Positions 44,064-55,789 of a stretch of DNA of 64,000 nucleotides are shown here, piece after piece. The position numbers and the translations under genes were made by a program. This DNA is from Wurfbainia villosa (Eukaryota > Streptophyta > Magnoliopsida > Zingiberales > Zingiberaceae), in assembly GCA_025175895.1 (NCBI GenBank), contig CM046006.1, positions 67,476,288-67,540,287 of the forward strand, in the 5' to 3' direction. Each line of letters opens with the position of its first letter. The stretch's first letter is position 1. Below the pieces are notes generated by a model. It saw only the letters and a list, made by a program, of their open reading frames with translations. It was not told the DNA's origin and did no database searches.

Positions 44064-45908
44064 GATGGGTTAGGTTGTGTCAACTAGGATTGGTGGGGTA
44101 GTTAACCTAACCATAATAAAGTTGACACTTTAGATCATTTTTAAGGTTATGGGTACCTTGTAAATAAGTTTGATCAAATCCTAAAGGATTTTAGGATGTG
44201 CCAATATCATTTAAGAAGTTTGAAAAATTAATCAAATTGACACAACTTAGGTCTTAGAGTCATAGTGTGTCATTTTAGGTTTTTGGCACACTTGGGAGAT
44301 AAGTAGTATCATGGCAAAATTGAATTTAATTCTACAAATGACAATTAATACTAAAACTTAGGTATTCTCATACCTTTATATTTTATTTGTCATGATTTGT
44401 TTACCATTTACCATGTCATAACATCATATTTATTTTTAATCATAAATGTCATGATTATGCTTAAGTTTAGTTTAATGTCATGTATGTTTAAATTTCATTT
44501 ATATGCCATGACATCATGATTATTAGCACTTATTTAATTATGCTATCATTTATGTCATAATCATCATTCATGCATTAATAAAATTGAGTTAAGGACAATG
44601 ACATGATTTGAAATCCCATTTATAAGGGAATCAAATAATGTTGCCTAGAAAATGCATGAGACCTTAGTATAGGTATAACCAAAACCCACATCTCACATCA
44701 AATTGATATGTGTGTGTATTGATACACCCCATACACATGTGAGATGCTAAGAAATGAGTTAAGTTCAAGGTGCATAGTTCTTGCATCTAGATAAACTCAA
44801 ACTCATCTTATACCATGGATGAATTATGAGGAAAGCTAGTATACAAGTCATGTATACTTAGTTCATAGACCATGATTAAAATTAAGATTTTAAAAATATT
44901 TTAAAATCATTTTGAAAAATCTTAGTGAAGCATATCTTTTGATAGCAATCACCATTGAGAAGATTGAAACAAAGTTGGCCTAAAACATTGGAAGTTTCAA
45001 TGCTTTTGAACATTGTATCATTCTTTGAATTTAAAAGTTATTTTCATAGAAAATTATTTTTCCCCTATAGTGTTTGTCATAAGTAATGTGTGGTTGAAAT
45101 TTCACGATTTTTTGAATTTTCTAGAATCTTTTATGCATTTCTGAAGTTGGTCTAAAAATTCGGTTTCAGAAAAGTCAGAAACTAGTCGAGGCGGCGCCTC
45201 GACTGGAGCTACTGCCACTCGACTAAGAGCTTTCTCAGTTGACTGTTATCACTGTTTTGGCTTACCAATGTTGGTTTAAGCCATTTGACCATAACCCTAG
45301 GCTAGATAACTACTCTTACACCTCTAATGTGCTTAGACAAGCATTGAAAGGGTGAGATTTTCATTGGAAATGAATTGGGGAGTTAATTATGGAAAAAATC
45401 ATTTTCTAAAGGAGTTTAAAGTTCAAGTTTGAAATGTTATCCTTATTTTCTATTGTTTAAGGTTTCTATTGGTTTAAGAACTCTTCAAGGACATTGTTGG
45501 TGCAATGGTTTAGGGGGAGTAAGCTTTTAGTGGGAGATTATCCATCTAGGTATGATGGATGATGGTTTATAAAAAGGGAGCAAAATAGAAAATTGCTTTT
45601 CACCTAGTGATATATCACTAAGAAGAATGAAAGCATTCAAGATGAATTTTGACCAAGAAGGAGTAGGAAGAATCTTATTGAAAATGAGACATGGTAAATC
45701 ATGGTGGACTTTTTGATGTGTGTCAAGAAGGGGGAGAAATGGAAGGGGTTAAGTTAGCATTTTTACTTAGGATACCCTAATATACACTAAACCCTAAAAA
45801 TTTCAAAAATTTGAAATTCTGAATTGGGAACACTTCGTTATGCTTTGGCATAAGAAGAGTCAAGTTGGGTTTATGGGATAACCTAACTTAACGGTATTGT
45901 CAAACATA
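44064..45908 (+). other. 3' non-coding internal region of element P
   Basis: 1.85 kb between gag and the polypurine tract without any frame resembling protease, integrase, RT or RNase H. It has the conserved ATGCCATGACATCATGAT palindromic segment (44500-44525) and the order of short blocks also found in B and M. An isolated GTCGAGGCGGCGCCTCGAC palindrome lies at about 45184-45205, outside the LTRs. Confidence 0.75.
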
Positions 45909-45922
45909 AAAAAGGGGAAGAT
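45909..45922 (+). other. Polypurine tract of element P
   Basis: A run AAAAAAGGGGAAGAT leads directly into TGTTGGTGCAGTCGACTC, the 3' LTR start. Confidence 0.85.
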
Positions 45923-47334
45923 TGTTGGTGCAGTCGACTCAGGTCACGATTGACCAGACTCGAGTGAGACTTGAGTAGGATTTTGATGTTCAACAATAGT
46001 TGACAATATGATTTGACCATATGACCAGTGGATGGTATGGGACATCCAAGGTCATGAGAGAGATTATTGGAGAAGTCCAAGTTTGGTGACTTGGCAGGGA
46101 AAAGTCTAAGTATGAATACTTGACAAGAGAAAATCTAAGTCAGTCAAGGGAGACTGGACACTTGGTGTTGGAAAGACCAACGGGGAGTTGGCGAGGGAAG
46201 TCCCGGTAGGTCTGAGAGATCGTGCTTGACAAATGAAGTCATGGACGGGGAGTCTTGGCAGTGAAGTCTCGAAGGCGTAGCCTCTTGGCAGTGAAGTCCC
46301 AGACGATGAGTCTTGGCAAGGGAAGACCTGGCTGATCAGGGAGATCGAGCTTGGCAAAAGGGAAATCCTAGAGGCGGGGCCTCTTGGTAAAGGTAGACCC
46401 TATAACATGACAATGGCCGATGGAAACACTTGAAGACAAGCGCGAGGATGAAGAGTCGCGGACTCGAGGGATCAGGGAGGCATGAGGCTGATAGAAGTGG
46501 GTTTAAGGCTTAGGTCTAGGCTTAGGGTGAGTATCAAGTATGAGGGGATCATACTTGGAGTGTTAAACCTCAGTGTAGAGGTATAACAGTCAACTGCTGG
46601 TTCGGTTCAGTCGATTGAGCTTCGTTTGTAGGTAAACAAAAGCAAGGTGACCTCGACCGGCACCTCGACTAGAGGCCAGTCGAGGTGGGGACTTGACTGG
46701 ACCACTTGACTGGTGCCTCGACTAGTCGTTCTGGATGGAGGCGCAGAAGTGAGGCGCACTCGACCAGCACCTCGACTAGTGGACAGTCAAGGCGGCGCCT
46801 TGACTGGATCACTCGATTGGCGCCTCGACTGGTCCCAGCATAGGTATGAAGACAACAGCTCAGAAGCAAGGCAACTCGATTGGGTCTTCGAGTAAGATTT
46901 TGGAGGGGCGATTTGAGACGAGGTGTTGCTGTATTTCAGGATCTTTAAAGTCATCCCAAAGCAACCAACAAGCAAAGATTCAAAAGCCCTAATCTATAAA
47001 GTGTGTTCATTTATTCTTCCATTTGCTTTTGTTATTATTGTAGTTGCTTATTGTATCTTGCTTTTACTGTTGTAAGAGACTTGTAAGAGATTCCTCCACC
47101 TCCGGTGTGTTATCGAGAAGGAGAAGTTTAATAGTGGTGGTGTGCATCACTAGAGCTCGCTAGGGCTCACCCGTGGAGTAAGAACTAGGGTTTCAAACCA
47201 CGTAAATTCCTTGTGTTGTGCTTGTTGTGTGTTTTGTATTTGTATTTGTACTCGTATTTGTGTTTCCGTTGCGTAATAACAATTAGACAAGCATGACGAA
47301 TCCAAGAGACGATCATTCGTTATTCATCCCCCTT
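45923..47334 (+). mobile_element. 3' LTR of element P (truncated, TATA region deleted)
   Basis: It starts TGTTGGTGCAGTCGACTC. It follows the 5' LTR closely, but between ...GCAACTCGA and TTCGAGTAAG (about 46870-46890) it lacks about 110 bp present at 41745-41850, including the TATA-like CTATAAGAAG. It ends at TTATTCATCCCCCTT, without the final ~27 bp (AGCGACGCC...CCTACA). Confidence 0.8.
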
Positions 47335-48387
47335 AAATAATCGCCATAATATGGCAATGATCGCTAAGGCCACTTGACCGCAGTCGATCGCCAGTCGACT
47401 CACGATAGTCAATTGGTCATAATTCTAGTCAACTGCTCAGTGTCGACTCGGATAGCAAGTGTCAAAACACTTGATCAGTCGACTAGTCAATAACCCCAGT
47501 CGACTGCTACACCTCAACCATGAGGTTTACCCCAAGTATGATGCCCTCATACTCGCTAGATCATCCTTAGCCTAGACTAAGCCTTCTAGCCACCTTCATC
47601 AGCCTCACACCTATTGGATCCCTCCAAGTCATCCATGACTTTTTCATCCATACGCTAGCCTTCAAGCGCTTCTATCGGTTATTGTCATGCTAACCGGGTC
47701 TACACCGCCAAAGCACATTAGACTTATGCTGCTAAGAACCACGCTTGAATTTTACGCTGCCAACCATTGGACTTATGCTACCAAGACTATCGCTTGGACT
47801 TTATACTGCCAATATCACACCCTTGGACTTCCCAATTGCCAAGATCCATTTGGACTTACGCTGCAAGACTCCACCCTTGGACTTTACGCTGCCAATATCA
47901 TACCCTTGGACTTCCCAATTGCTAAGTACCCATGACTTGGGCTTTCACCTCCAAGACTACACACTTGGACTTACGTGGCTAAGACTATACCCTTGGACTT
48001 TCCATGCCAACTCCATGTTGGACTTTCCAAATGCCAAGACCCATGCTTGGACTTTCCATTGCCAAATACTCAAGACTTGGACTTTACCATTGCCAAGACT
48101 CATGTTTGGACTTTCCATGCCAAGTTCCCAAGACTTGGACTTTACCATTTCCAAGACCTATGCTTGGGCTTTCTATGCCAAGTACTCATGACTTGAACTT
48201 TCCTATGCCAAGTGTCCCACGTGGACTTCTCCATCATATGATCAACCTCTTGTCAACCATCTCCCCAAACCATTGTCAAACAATGATCGCTCCTTTATCA
48301 AATATTAAAATACTACTCGAGTCTGGTCAATCGTGACTTGGGCCGATTGACACCAACAAATCATGACCTGGGCGGATTGCACCAATA

Positions 48388-50247
48388 ATCTTCCCCTTTT
48401 TGATGTTTGATAAAAACCACAAAGACCTTAAACCACAAAAACTTTGAGTTAGACCACCTAACTTAATCTAATTCTCCCAATTGGGACTCCTAAATTCTCT
48501 CCCTTTTTGACATACATCAAAAAGGCTCTCTCCAAGGGTATCAATATCTCATATCCCAATGAGATCTTACAATCTCTCCCTTAGTCCAAAAATATCTAGA
48601 ATGTATTCACTCTTCCTAGTGATAAGTCTCATATCACTAAAGAGAGACAATCTTCTAATTTTCTCCCAATTCTCCAAATTCTCCCCCTTATGAAGAAGAA
48701 CACATCCATCATCCCATAATGGATAACCTCCCCTAAAGGCTTGCTCCCCCTTGACCATTGCACCAATAATATCCTTGGAGAGTCCCTAAGCCTATAAGAA
48801 TACTAAACAATCGAAATTAAGGGCAAAGATTCAACATTGAACTTTCACCTCCCTTAAAAGTTTGATTTTCACTCTAAACAATTCTCCTAATCCATATCCA
48901 ATGGATTTTCACCATTCCAATACTTTCCAAAGCATATCCTAAGATTAGGAGCAGTTATGATAGCCTAAAGTAGCTGAAACATGAGTTAAACAATCTTGTT
49001 TACCCAAAATAAGCACTTGGCAATCGACTTAGTAAGCTACCCGTCGACTGCCCTTAAGGCCAGTTGACTGCCATCCATGGCAGTCGACTGATTTCTGCAC
49101 TGTGCAAAAATTAGATTCAGAAATGAAATTTGGAAATACATAAGTAATTATACATAATTTGAAAAATACTTAAACTTCATACGTATAATACTTATAATAA
49201 TCATTATGGGTGAAATTTTTTTGAAAAATAAATACCCATTAAATAGTGAGATTGACACAAAGTTCAAAACCATTGAAAATTTTAATGTTTTGACCCTACT
49301 CTGTATCAACTCTATCAATGATGATTGTTATTAAAAGATAGACTTCACCAAGGTTTTTCAAAATAATTTTTAAACCTTAATTTCAATCATGGTCTATGGG
49401 CTAAGTATACATGACTTGTATACTAGCTTTCCTCATGATTTATACATATGATTGAGATGAGTTTGAGTTCATCTAGATTCAACATCTATGCACCTTGAAC
49501 TTAACTCATTTTCCTAACATCTCACTTGTATCTAGGTGTATCAATACACATCCAAGTCAAGTGTTCTTGTGAGATGTGGGTTTTGGTTATTTAGGGTTTT
49601 ATGTATTTTTTAGGCAACTCTATTTGATTCTCTTATACATGAGACTTCAAATCATGTCATAGTCCTTAAATCAATTTTAATCAATCCTAAATGCATAAAT
49701 GATAATTATGGCATAGATAAAAATATGTGTCAATAATCATGATGTCATGACATATGAATAAAAACTAAACATCAATATGTCATAAAAATTAACCTAAGTA
49801 TTATCATGACATATTATATAATAAAAGGAAATATGATATCATGACATGATATATATGACAAACAAATCGTGGCAAATAAAATATAAATGTATAATAATAA
49901 TACCTAAGTTTTAGTATTAATTATCATTTGTTAGGATTAAGCTCATTTTGCCATAATAACCAAATTCCAAGTGTGCTAAAAATCCAAAATGACACACCAT
50001 GACCTCTAAACCTAATTGTGACAATTTGAAACTTCTTAAATTATACTGGCACATCCTAAAGTCCTTTAGGATATAAATTCAAACTTATTTCCAAAGTATC
50101 CCATTACCTTGGAAATGACCTAAAGTACCAACTTTGCTATGGTTAGGTTAACTACCCATCCATTCAAGGTTAACACAACCTAATCCATCTAGTGTGATGG
50201 AATCACGCTCCTAGAAATTCAATACCTATTGGAGCTCCTTGGGTTTA
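48388..50247 (-). other. 3' non-coding internal region of element M
   Basis: On the minus strand this is the counterpart of 44064-45908: non-coding, AT-rich, with TCATGACATCATGATTATTG (rc of about 49735-49755), an AGGGGGAGCAAGCCTTTAGGGG segment, and a polypurine tract AAAAAGGGGAAGAT next to the LTR at 48388. No pol similarity was found. CAGTCGACTG-like sites occur at about 49020-49095. Confidence 0.75.
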
Positions 50248-51918
50248 CTAGGTATTCACTAGGGATGACTTCCCTAGATACCTTCCTAATGACCCTTCTA
50301 GGCTTTGAAGCCTTGGCCATTTGGGTCTTGCCTTGGTCATTTGGGTCTTGCCTTGGTCAAATCTAGGGGAAACTCCCCTTGTAACATTCTTAGTGGCTTC
50401 CTTAGGTTTCGTTGAAACCTTGGCCACTAGACACATACCATGGTTAACCTTAGGGATGACCTCCCTAGCAACCTTAGTTTTCCTAGACCTAGAAGTTGTT
50501 CCATAATTGAATGGAATATTGTGATAGGCAAGCTTATCTACCTTGGACTTAGGCTTGTGACTCAAGTCTTTCTTGCCCATAGATGAGCCTTGCCTCCTAG
50601 ACCCTAGACTTTGACCATTTGACCCTATAATCATGTTTTCCATCTTTCTTAGGGTCTTCTCCATTTTCTCAAGTTTGCCCTTCAAACTTGATTTTCTAGT
50701 TCTAGTTGCTCAATTTTTGAATTTTTATTTAATCTTTAGACATGGTTCTTTCTTTTAGGCATATGTCTACCCCTCTTAGGGTTAATGCCTAAATGGGTTC
50801 CTACCTTTCTAATTGATTCCCTAGGTAGAATAGGTCTAGAGTTATGGTTTCTAGATTTGTCCTTAGGTAAAGTAGGTCTAGTATTATCCTTAGACCTAAA
50901 ATTACAACTCTCAGTACCTAAATAATAGAATTTGTTATTTCTAGCATGCTTTTCATGATTGTGAACAATAGCAAGAGTTTTAAAATTTCTCCTAGCATGA
51001 TTTTGATTATTATGTAAATAAGGAACATTATTGAAATATACCTTAGGGTTTGCCTTAGCTTCCCTTACATGTGAAGCTCCTTCTTGGCCCTTGGTTTGCT
51101 TCCTTTCCCTAGGGCATTGGCTTCGGCAGTGTCCCTATTGATTGCACTTGAAGCACACAATGTGCTCTTTATTTTTAATTGTTGGGTCTTCGATCTCCTT
51201 AGTCTTTGACACGACTTGTGCCATCTTCTTGACCCATTTAGGACACTTACTCTTATAGTGTTCGGCTTCCCTACACTCAAAGCATACAATATGATTTTTA
51301 TTTTTAATTGGAATGCTTGAGTTAGCTAGGTCGGTGGTAGGAAGAATTTGGTCCGATTCTTCATGGCTTCCGGAAGTAGATGCTTCTTCTTGTAGCTCCG
51401 GTATTGAAGATGACCTAACCTCCTCCCCCTCAGTCCTTGAATTGGAGGCTTCCTCCGATTCTTCCACCTCTTCCTCGGAAGTTGAACACCTCTCAACTTC
51501 CAATTCTTCACACTCTTGAGTGGAAGGGCTTGTTTCCTCTTTGAGTTCTCTCTACTTGAGTCACAGATGGTTTTTCATGGAGCTTGGCCAATTTATCCCA
51601 TAGCTCCTTGGCATCTTGAAATTCACCTATCTTATATAATAGATCATTAGGTATTGAATTGACTAACATATCAATTACCTTGTCATTTATTTTGGATTTT
51701 CAGAGTTGATCTTGGGTTCATCTCTTCTTCTTGAGATATCCTCCTTTTGGACCCCTTGGAAGTTCGAATCCGTCTATTATGGCGAACCAATGTTCGATGT
51801 CCATCATTAGGAAATTCTCCATCCACATCCTCCATTGATCAAATCCCTTAGCTCTAAAAAGTTCATATTGAGGTGGCATGTTGATGTCACAGCCGGGTCT
51901 AAAACTTAGTTCCTTCAT
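50248..51918 (-). pseudogene. gag: Gag of element M, mutated
   Basis: The ATG at 51918 opens MKELSFRPGCDINMPPQYEL and the N-terminal domain runs to GPKGGYLKKKR before a TGA (51718-51720). Similarity resumes in pieces: the acidic Ser-rich linker and knuckle 1 (51503-51135, CFECREAEHYKSKC), then a stop inside knuckle 2 (CFKCNQ-stop-GHCRSQC), the KHARNNKFYYLG segment, and the C-terminal frame 50685-50248 (MKGKLEKMEKTLRKMENMII, then AYHNIPFNYGTTSRSRKTKV). A 22-bp tandem duplication lies at about 50315-50358. Several stops and shifts make it non-functional. The order of parts equals that of A and P. Confidence 0.82.
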
Positions 51919-51975
51919 CTTCCTTCTTCCCTCTAGCGATGCTCCCTCAGCGGTTAGTCCATAGAAGAGCTCCTA

Positions 51976-51987
51976 GCTTTGATACCA
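51976..51987 (-). other. Primer-binding site of element M
   Basis: Minus-strand TGGTATCAAAGC, one mismatch from TGGTATCAGAGC, two bases inside the LTR edge at 51990. Confidence 0.8.
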
Positions 51988-51989
51988 AT

Positions 51990-53603
51990 TATAGGATCAT
52001 TGGTAACACACTAGAGGGGGGTGAATAGTATTTCATTATTTTATGGAATTTGTTCGTGTTTGTCTACAAAACTTTAGTATGCAGTGAAAATAATAACAAA
52101 CACGAATACACAACACACCAATACACAAGATATAATGTGGTTCGGAACCTTAGGATTCCTACTCTACGAGTTGAGCTCAAATGAGCTTTAGCGATGCAAA
52201 ACACCACTAATCAATCTCTCCTTCTCAGAAAACACTCCGGAGGTGGAGAAAAACCTCTTACAATAATTCTTACAACAATAAGAAGTAAATACAACCAAAT
52301 ACAAGCAATTACACTAGTATATGAATACAAAGTAAAGAAAACACTTTACAAATGAGCTTTGATTGCTTTGGATAACTTAGAAGGTCTGGAAAACATCAAC
52401 TTATCCCTTCCAAGATCACCAAGAACCGACATCCATCTCCTCCTCTTCGAGCTCCATTTAAAGCTGCATCTAGGGCTAATTTCTACCAATCAGTCGACTG
52501 CTCATAGAATCGTTGCCTCGCAACGGACTAATCCACGTTAGATTAGGGCACATCAGTCGACTGATATGACCATCAGTCGACTGCCCCCTACTTAGCAGTC
52601 AACTACGGAACTTTCTGTGCATGTGGTCGCAATCAGTAATCGACTGCCCTCCATGGCAGTCGACTGCTCTCCATGGAAGTCGACTGCTCAATATCAGTCA
52701 ACTTCCCAATGATGGCAGTCGACTACCAAGGCCACTCGGCCACAGTCGAGCTCCAGTCGACTCTCGGCCAGTCGACTGATCATAATCTCAATCGACTTCT
52801 CAGAGTCAACTAGGCTGCCAAGTGTCAAAACACTTGACCAGTCGACTGGTCCATAACTCTAGTCGATTGATAAACCTCCACCATGAGATTTAACCTAAGT
52901 ATGATGCCCTCATACTTTCTAGACCACCCTTAGTCTAGACCTAAGCCTTCTAGCTACCTCCATCAGCCTCACGCCAATCGGATCTCTCCAAGTCATCCAT
53001 ACGTTAGCCTTCAGGTGCTTTTATCGTCTATTGTCATGCTAATGATGTCTACAATGCCAAGGTACATTTGGACTAACGCTGCCAAGATACAAGCTTGGAC
53101 TTTACGCCACTAACCATTAGACTTATGCTCCAAGACCACCGCTTGAACTTTAAACTGCTAATATGACACCCTTGGACTTTCCCAAATGACAAGACCCATG
53201 CTTGGACTTTCCAAATGCCAAGACCCATGCTTGGACTTTCCATGCTAACTCCATGTTAGACTTTCCAATTGTCAATACCCATGCTTGGATTTTCCATGCC
53301 AAGTACCCATGACTTGGACTTTTCATGCCAAGTATCCATGACTTGGACTTTACCATTACCAAGTACACAAGTCTTGGACTTTCTAATTGCCAAGTGTCCC
53401 ACTTGGACTTCTCCATCATATGGTCGATCTCATGTCAATCATATAGTCAAACAATTGTCAAACCATTGTTAACCATCAAAAACTACTCGAGTCTGGTCAA
53501 TCGTGACCTAGGCCGATTGCACCAACAATCTCCCAAACCATTGTTAAATATCAAAATACTACTCAAGTCAGGTTAATCGTGACCTGGGTCGATTGCACCA
53601 ACA
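51990..53603 (-). mobile_element. 5' LTR of element M
   Basis: It starts TATAGGATCAT (mutated TGTAGGATCG) and ends GATTGCACCAACA at 53603. It pairs with 38539-40054. It contains a CAGTCGACTG cluster (52490-52870) and the CCAAG/CTTGG array (53060-53420). Its right terminus is duplicated: GATTGCACCAACA also occurs at 53515-53527, and about 76 bp of terminal sequence is repeated after it. Confidence 0.85.
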
Positions 53604-53608
53604 ACTTA

Positions 53609-53800
53609 CTGTCCTCGTATGATAGTGGACCAGAAGAGTTGGGTTTAAGATAGAATTCATTTGCAATAATGACGAAGTATATTATCATGGCAGCCCGAAG
53701 CAGTTTATAAGCCCTCAAGTCGGTCTACATTCTTATTCAGCTCGGCACTGGCCGAAGTTTACTATCCCCGTGCAGTGGCGGACTGAGAGTAGGTTTTGGC
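53609..53800. repeat. 117-bp array, right part (about 2 units)
   Basis: CTGTCCTCGTATGATAGTGG (anchor 53623) continues the unit interrupted at 38538. A variant segment with CCCGAAGCAGTTTATAAGCCC (about 53690) matches the variant at the array's left edge (GTAGTTTGTAGGCCC, about 36155), and a last unit has its anchor at 53776. Confidence 0.85.
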
Positions 53801-53884
53801 ATTCAGTCGGTTGAATAGAAGCTTATTCCACTCGCCTACTTAAGAGGTGTTATGAAGAAAGCCCTTATTTTATTAAGTCTATGT

Positions 53885-54055
53885 GTTTTGAGCAGTCAAG
53901 GCATTCTGGTTAAGATATTATTGTATTCCATTAGCATGTTCTGAGATGGGTATTAGTCAGCCGAGGCATTCCGGTTCAATTATTACTTTATTCCATTAAT
54001 ATGTTATGAGACGAGTATTATTCAGCTCAAGCATTGTCGGACCAATTCTTATTTT
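53885..54055. repeat. 65-bp tandem repeat, about 2.6 copies
   Basis: GGCATTC(T/C)GGTT occurs at 53900 and 53965, with a third, diverged copy (AGCATTGTCGG) at 54030; spacing is exactly 65 bp. Each copy contains a TATTCCATTA(G/A)(C/T)ATGTT segment. It lies just outside the 117-bp array and ends at the next LTR. Confidence 0.75.
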
Positions 54056-55761
54056 TGTTGAAGTATTGGGAATACAATCAAAGTCCCACATTGGTAAGAC
54101 ATGGAAAAGATCATGTGCTTATAAGATGAAAAGATATCTCCATTGGTATGAGGCCTTTTGGGTGTAGGGAATTGCTTCCCGCTTCGGTCGCTTGTGCATG
54201 ACAATCCTATCACACGTCCCTAGATTAAAATTTTATCAACTAAAACTAATCGGGATGGAGATGGATTACCCAAGCAACCGATCCATCATCGTGCTATTCG
54301 ATTTGAACAACAAGAACTCTTTTCCTCGATTAGCTGCGGAATAGATGATGAACGGATCGCTGATTTTTGTGTTTATCATTGGGGTCCATGTTAATCAATA
54401 ACATACAAAATACAAGAGAACTAGAATCAAAACTAAACAAGATTATACCTCTTGTTTTACCTCCTGATCTTCTATTATATTCTTATCCTCCTCTTGGACG
54501 TCGTGTGGGCGACAATCTTCCAAGAGATGAAGCCTCCTAGATCTCGTATCTTCCCTTCTTTGCTCGCTCCGAACAAGGGAAGATAACCCTCCCTTTTTCT
54601 CCTTGCTTGTACCGACCACCAAACACCAAGTAAGGTTGCCATCGGCCCTAAGAAGAGGGAAGGATGCGCCGACCAAGAGATCTCTTGTTGCCGCCGGCCA
54701 AAGGAGAGGGAGAGAGAATGTCGCCGGCCAAGGGGAGAGGGTGAAGGGGCGCCGACCAAGTGAAGGGAAGGGAAGGAAAAACCAAAACCCTAGCCACCCT
54801 TGTGTTGCCGCCAATGCTAGGAGAAAAGCCACCAAACCCTAGCCACCCTTGTGTTGCCGTTGGCGCTAGGAGAAAAGCCACCAAACCCTAGCCACCCAAC
54901 CTTGCTTGTCGCCCAAGCCTCTTCCACGCCAACAATAAACCCTAGGTTGTTTTTATTTCGCCCAAGCCTCTTCCCTTTCTTATATAGATCTAGGCTTCAT
55001 GAGCTATATATAATAGGCTAAAATAGGGACCATGAGGATGAGTTGGATCTTGGCCACCCAATGGATCCAAACCACATAAAACCCGATCCATTAATGATGA
55101 TCTATTCCACTAGAGGATTATCATTGATCTACCTCACCAACCCCCATAATTAAATATGGGCTCCACATATTATTTGTACAAAATATCTCCCCGTGTTTAA
55201 GATATCGAATTTCTATTAATTAATTAAATTACTAACAATTTAATTAATTAATATCTAACTTCATGAGTAGTACCACTCATCCTTATCATTATGTTGGACC
55301 AAGTCCACCTGCAGGATTTACATGATAAATTTTATGAGCTCCTCAAGGGGACATCATCATTAGTGTATAGGACACGGTTTCCTTCTATAATCAACGGTAC
55401 ACCATGTAAATAATATTATTTCTCAACTTACCAGACCTATCGATTTAATACATAAATCTTGTCCATTGGTAAATCAAAGAAATAAATACTAAGTACATAT
55501 GCCCATTAATATATCGCGATTAAGAGTATGTACACCATAATATCTGAGGTCCGATTCAATTATATAGTTAGTATAAATTGAATCACCTCTAAATCGATCC
55601 TGCTCAATACACACAAAGTGCGACACCACACATCATGTTATCTATAATGTAAAGTATCAGATAATATGCATAAATATAAAATACAAACAATGATCATGTG
55701 ATTCTTATTTCAAAATGAAGATGTTCATACAAAGGCTAGGCTTTCAGTATACATCCCAACA
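54056..55761 (-). mobile_element. 3' LTR of the pol-bearing copia element
   Basis: It is bounded by TGTTGAAGTATTGGG on the left and GTATACATCCCAACA on the right, with a minus-strand polypurine tract (AAGTGGAAGAT) just beyond 55761, so it is the 3' LTR of a minus-strand element, 1706 bp. A ~58-bp tandem duplication (CTAGCCACCCTTGTGTTGCCG) lies at about 54789-54890. On the minus strand a TATA-like CTATATAAGAAAGGG is seen near 54975-54985. Frames on either strand (for example 54443-54835) are not recognised. This family has none of the CAGTCGACTG palindromes. Confidence 0.75.
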
Positions 55762-55789
55762 ATCTTCCACTTATACTAAAAGACTATTT

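Larger units (their letters stand above)
40767..47334 (+). mobile_element. Element P: gag-only LTR retrotransposon, plus strand
   Basis: About 6.6 kb: 5' LTR 40767-42316, primer-binding site 42319-42330, gag 42387-44063, non-coding 44064-45908, polypurine tract, 3' LTR 45923-47334. It splits the minus-oriented solo LTR at 40766/47335. No pol domain is present. The interior (3606 bp) is almost the same length as that of M (3602 bp). The last ~27 bp of the 3' LTR are missing, so no target duplication can be verified. Confidence 0.85.
40055..48358 (-). mobile_element. Solo LTR inserted in M's 3' LTR (itself split by element P)
   Basis: The first part, 40055-40766, begins TGTAGGGGATCG with CTAGAAGGGGTGAATAGCG. 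The second part, 47335-48358, ends GATTGACACCAACA. Flanks are AATCG (40050-40054) and AATCA (48359-48363), a target duplication with one mismatch. No internal sequence, primer-binding site or polypurine tract lies between the halves except element P, so this was a solo LTR, the usual product of recombination between two LTRs. A CCAAG/CTTGG array lies at 47690-48230. Confidence 0.8.
38539..53603 (-). mobile_element. Element M: gag-only LTR retrotransposon containing nested insertions
   Basis: Ends are TGTAGGATCG at the left and GATTGCACCAACA at the right. The flanks are GCTTA (38534-38538) and ACTTA (53604-53608), a 5-bp target duplication with one mismatch. Removing the element rejoins a ~110-bp unit of the 117-bp array, which supports the ends independently. 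Without the nested DNA it is about 6.8 kb: 3' LTR (38539-40054 plus 48364-48387), 3.6-kb interior (48388-51989) and 5' LTR (51990-53603). The interior holds only gag and non-coding DNA. Confidence 0.85.

Noticed and set aside
54443..54884. 130-codon minus-strand frame and 79-codon plus-strand frame
   Set aside because: Both lie in the LTR of the copia element, overlap antisense, and reflect purine-rich sequence and a 58-bp duplication.
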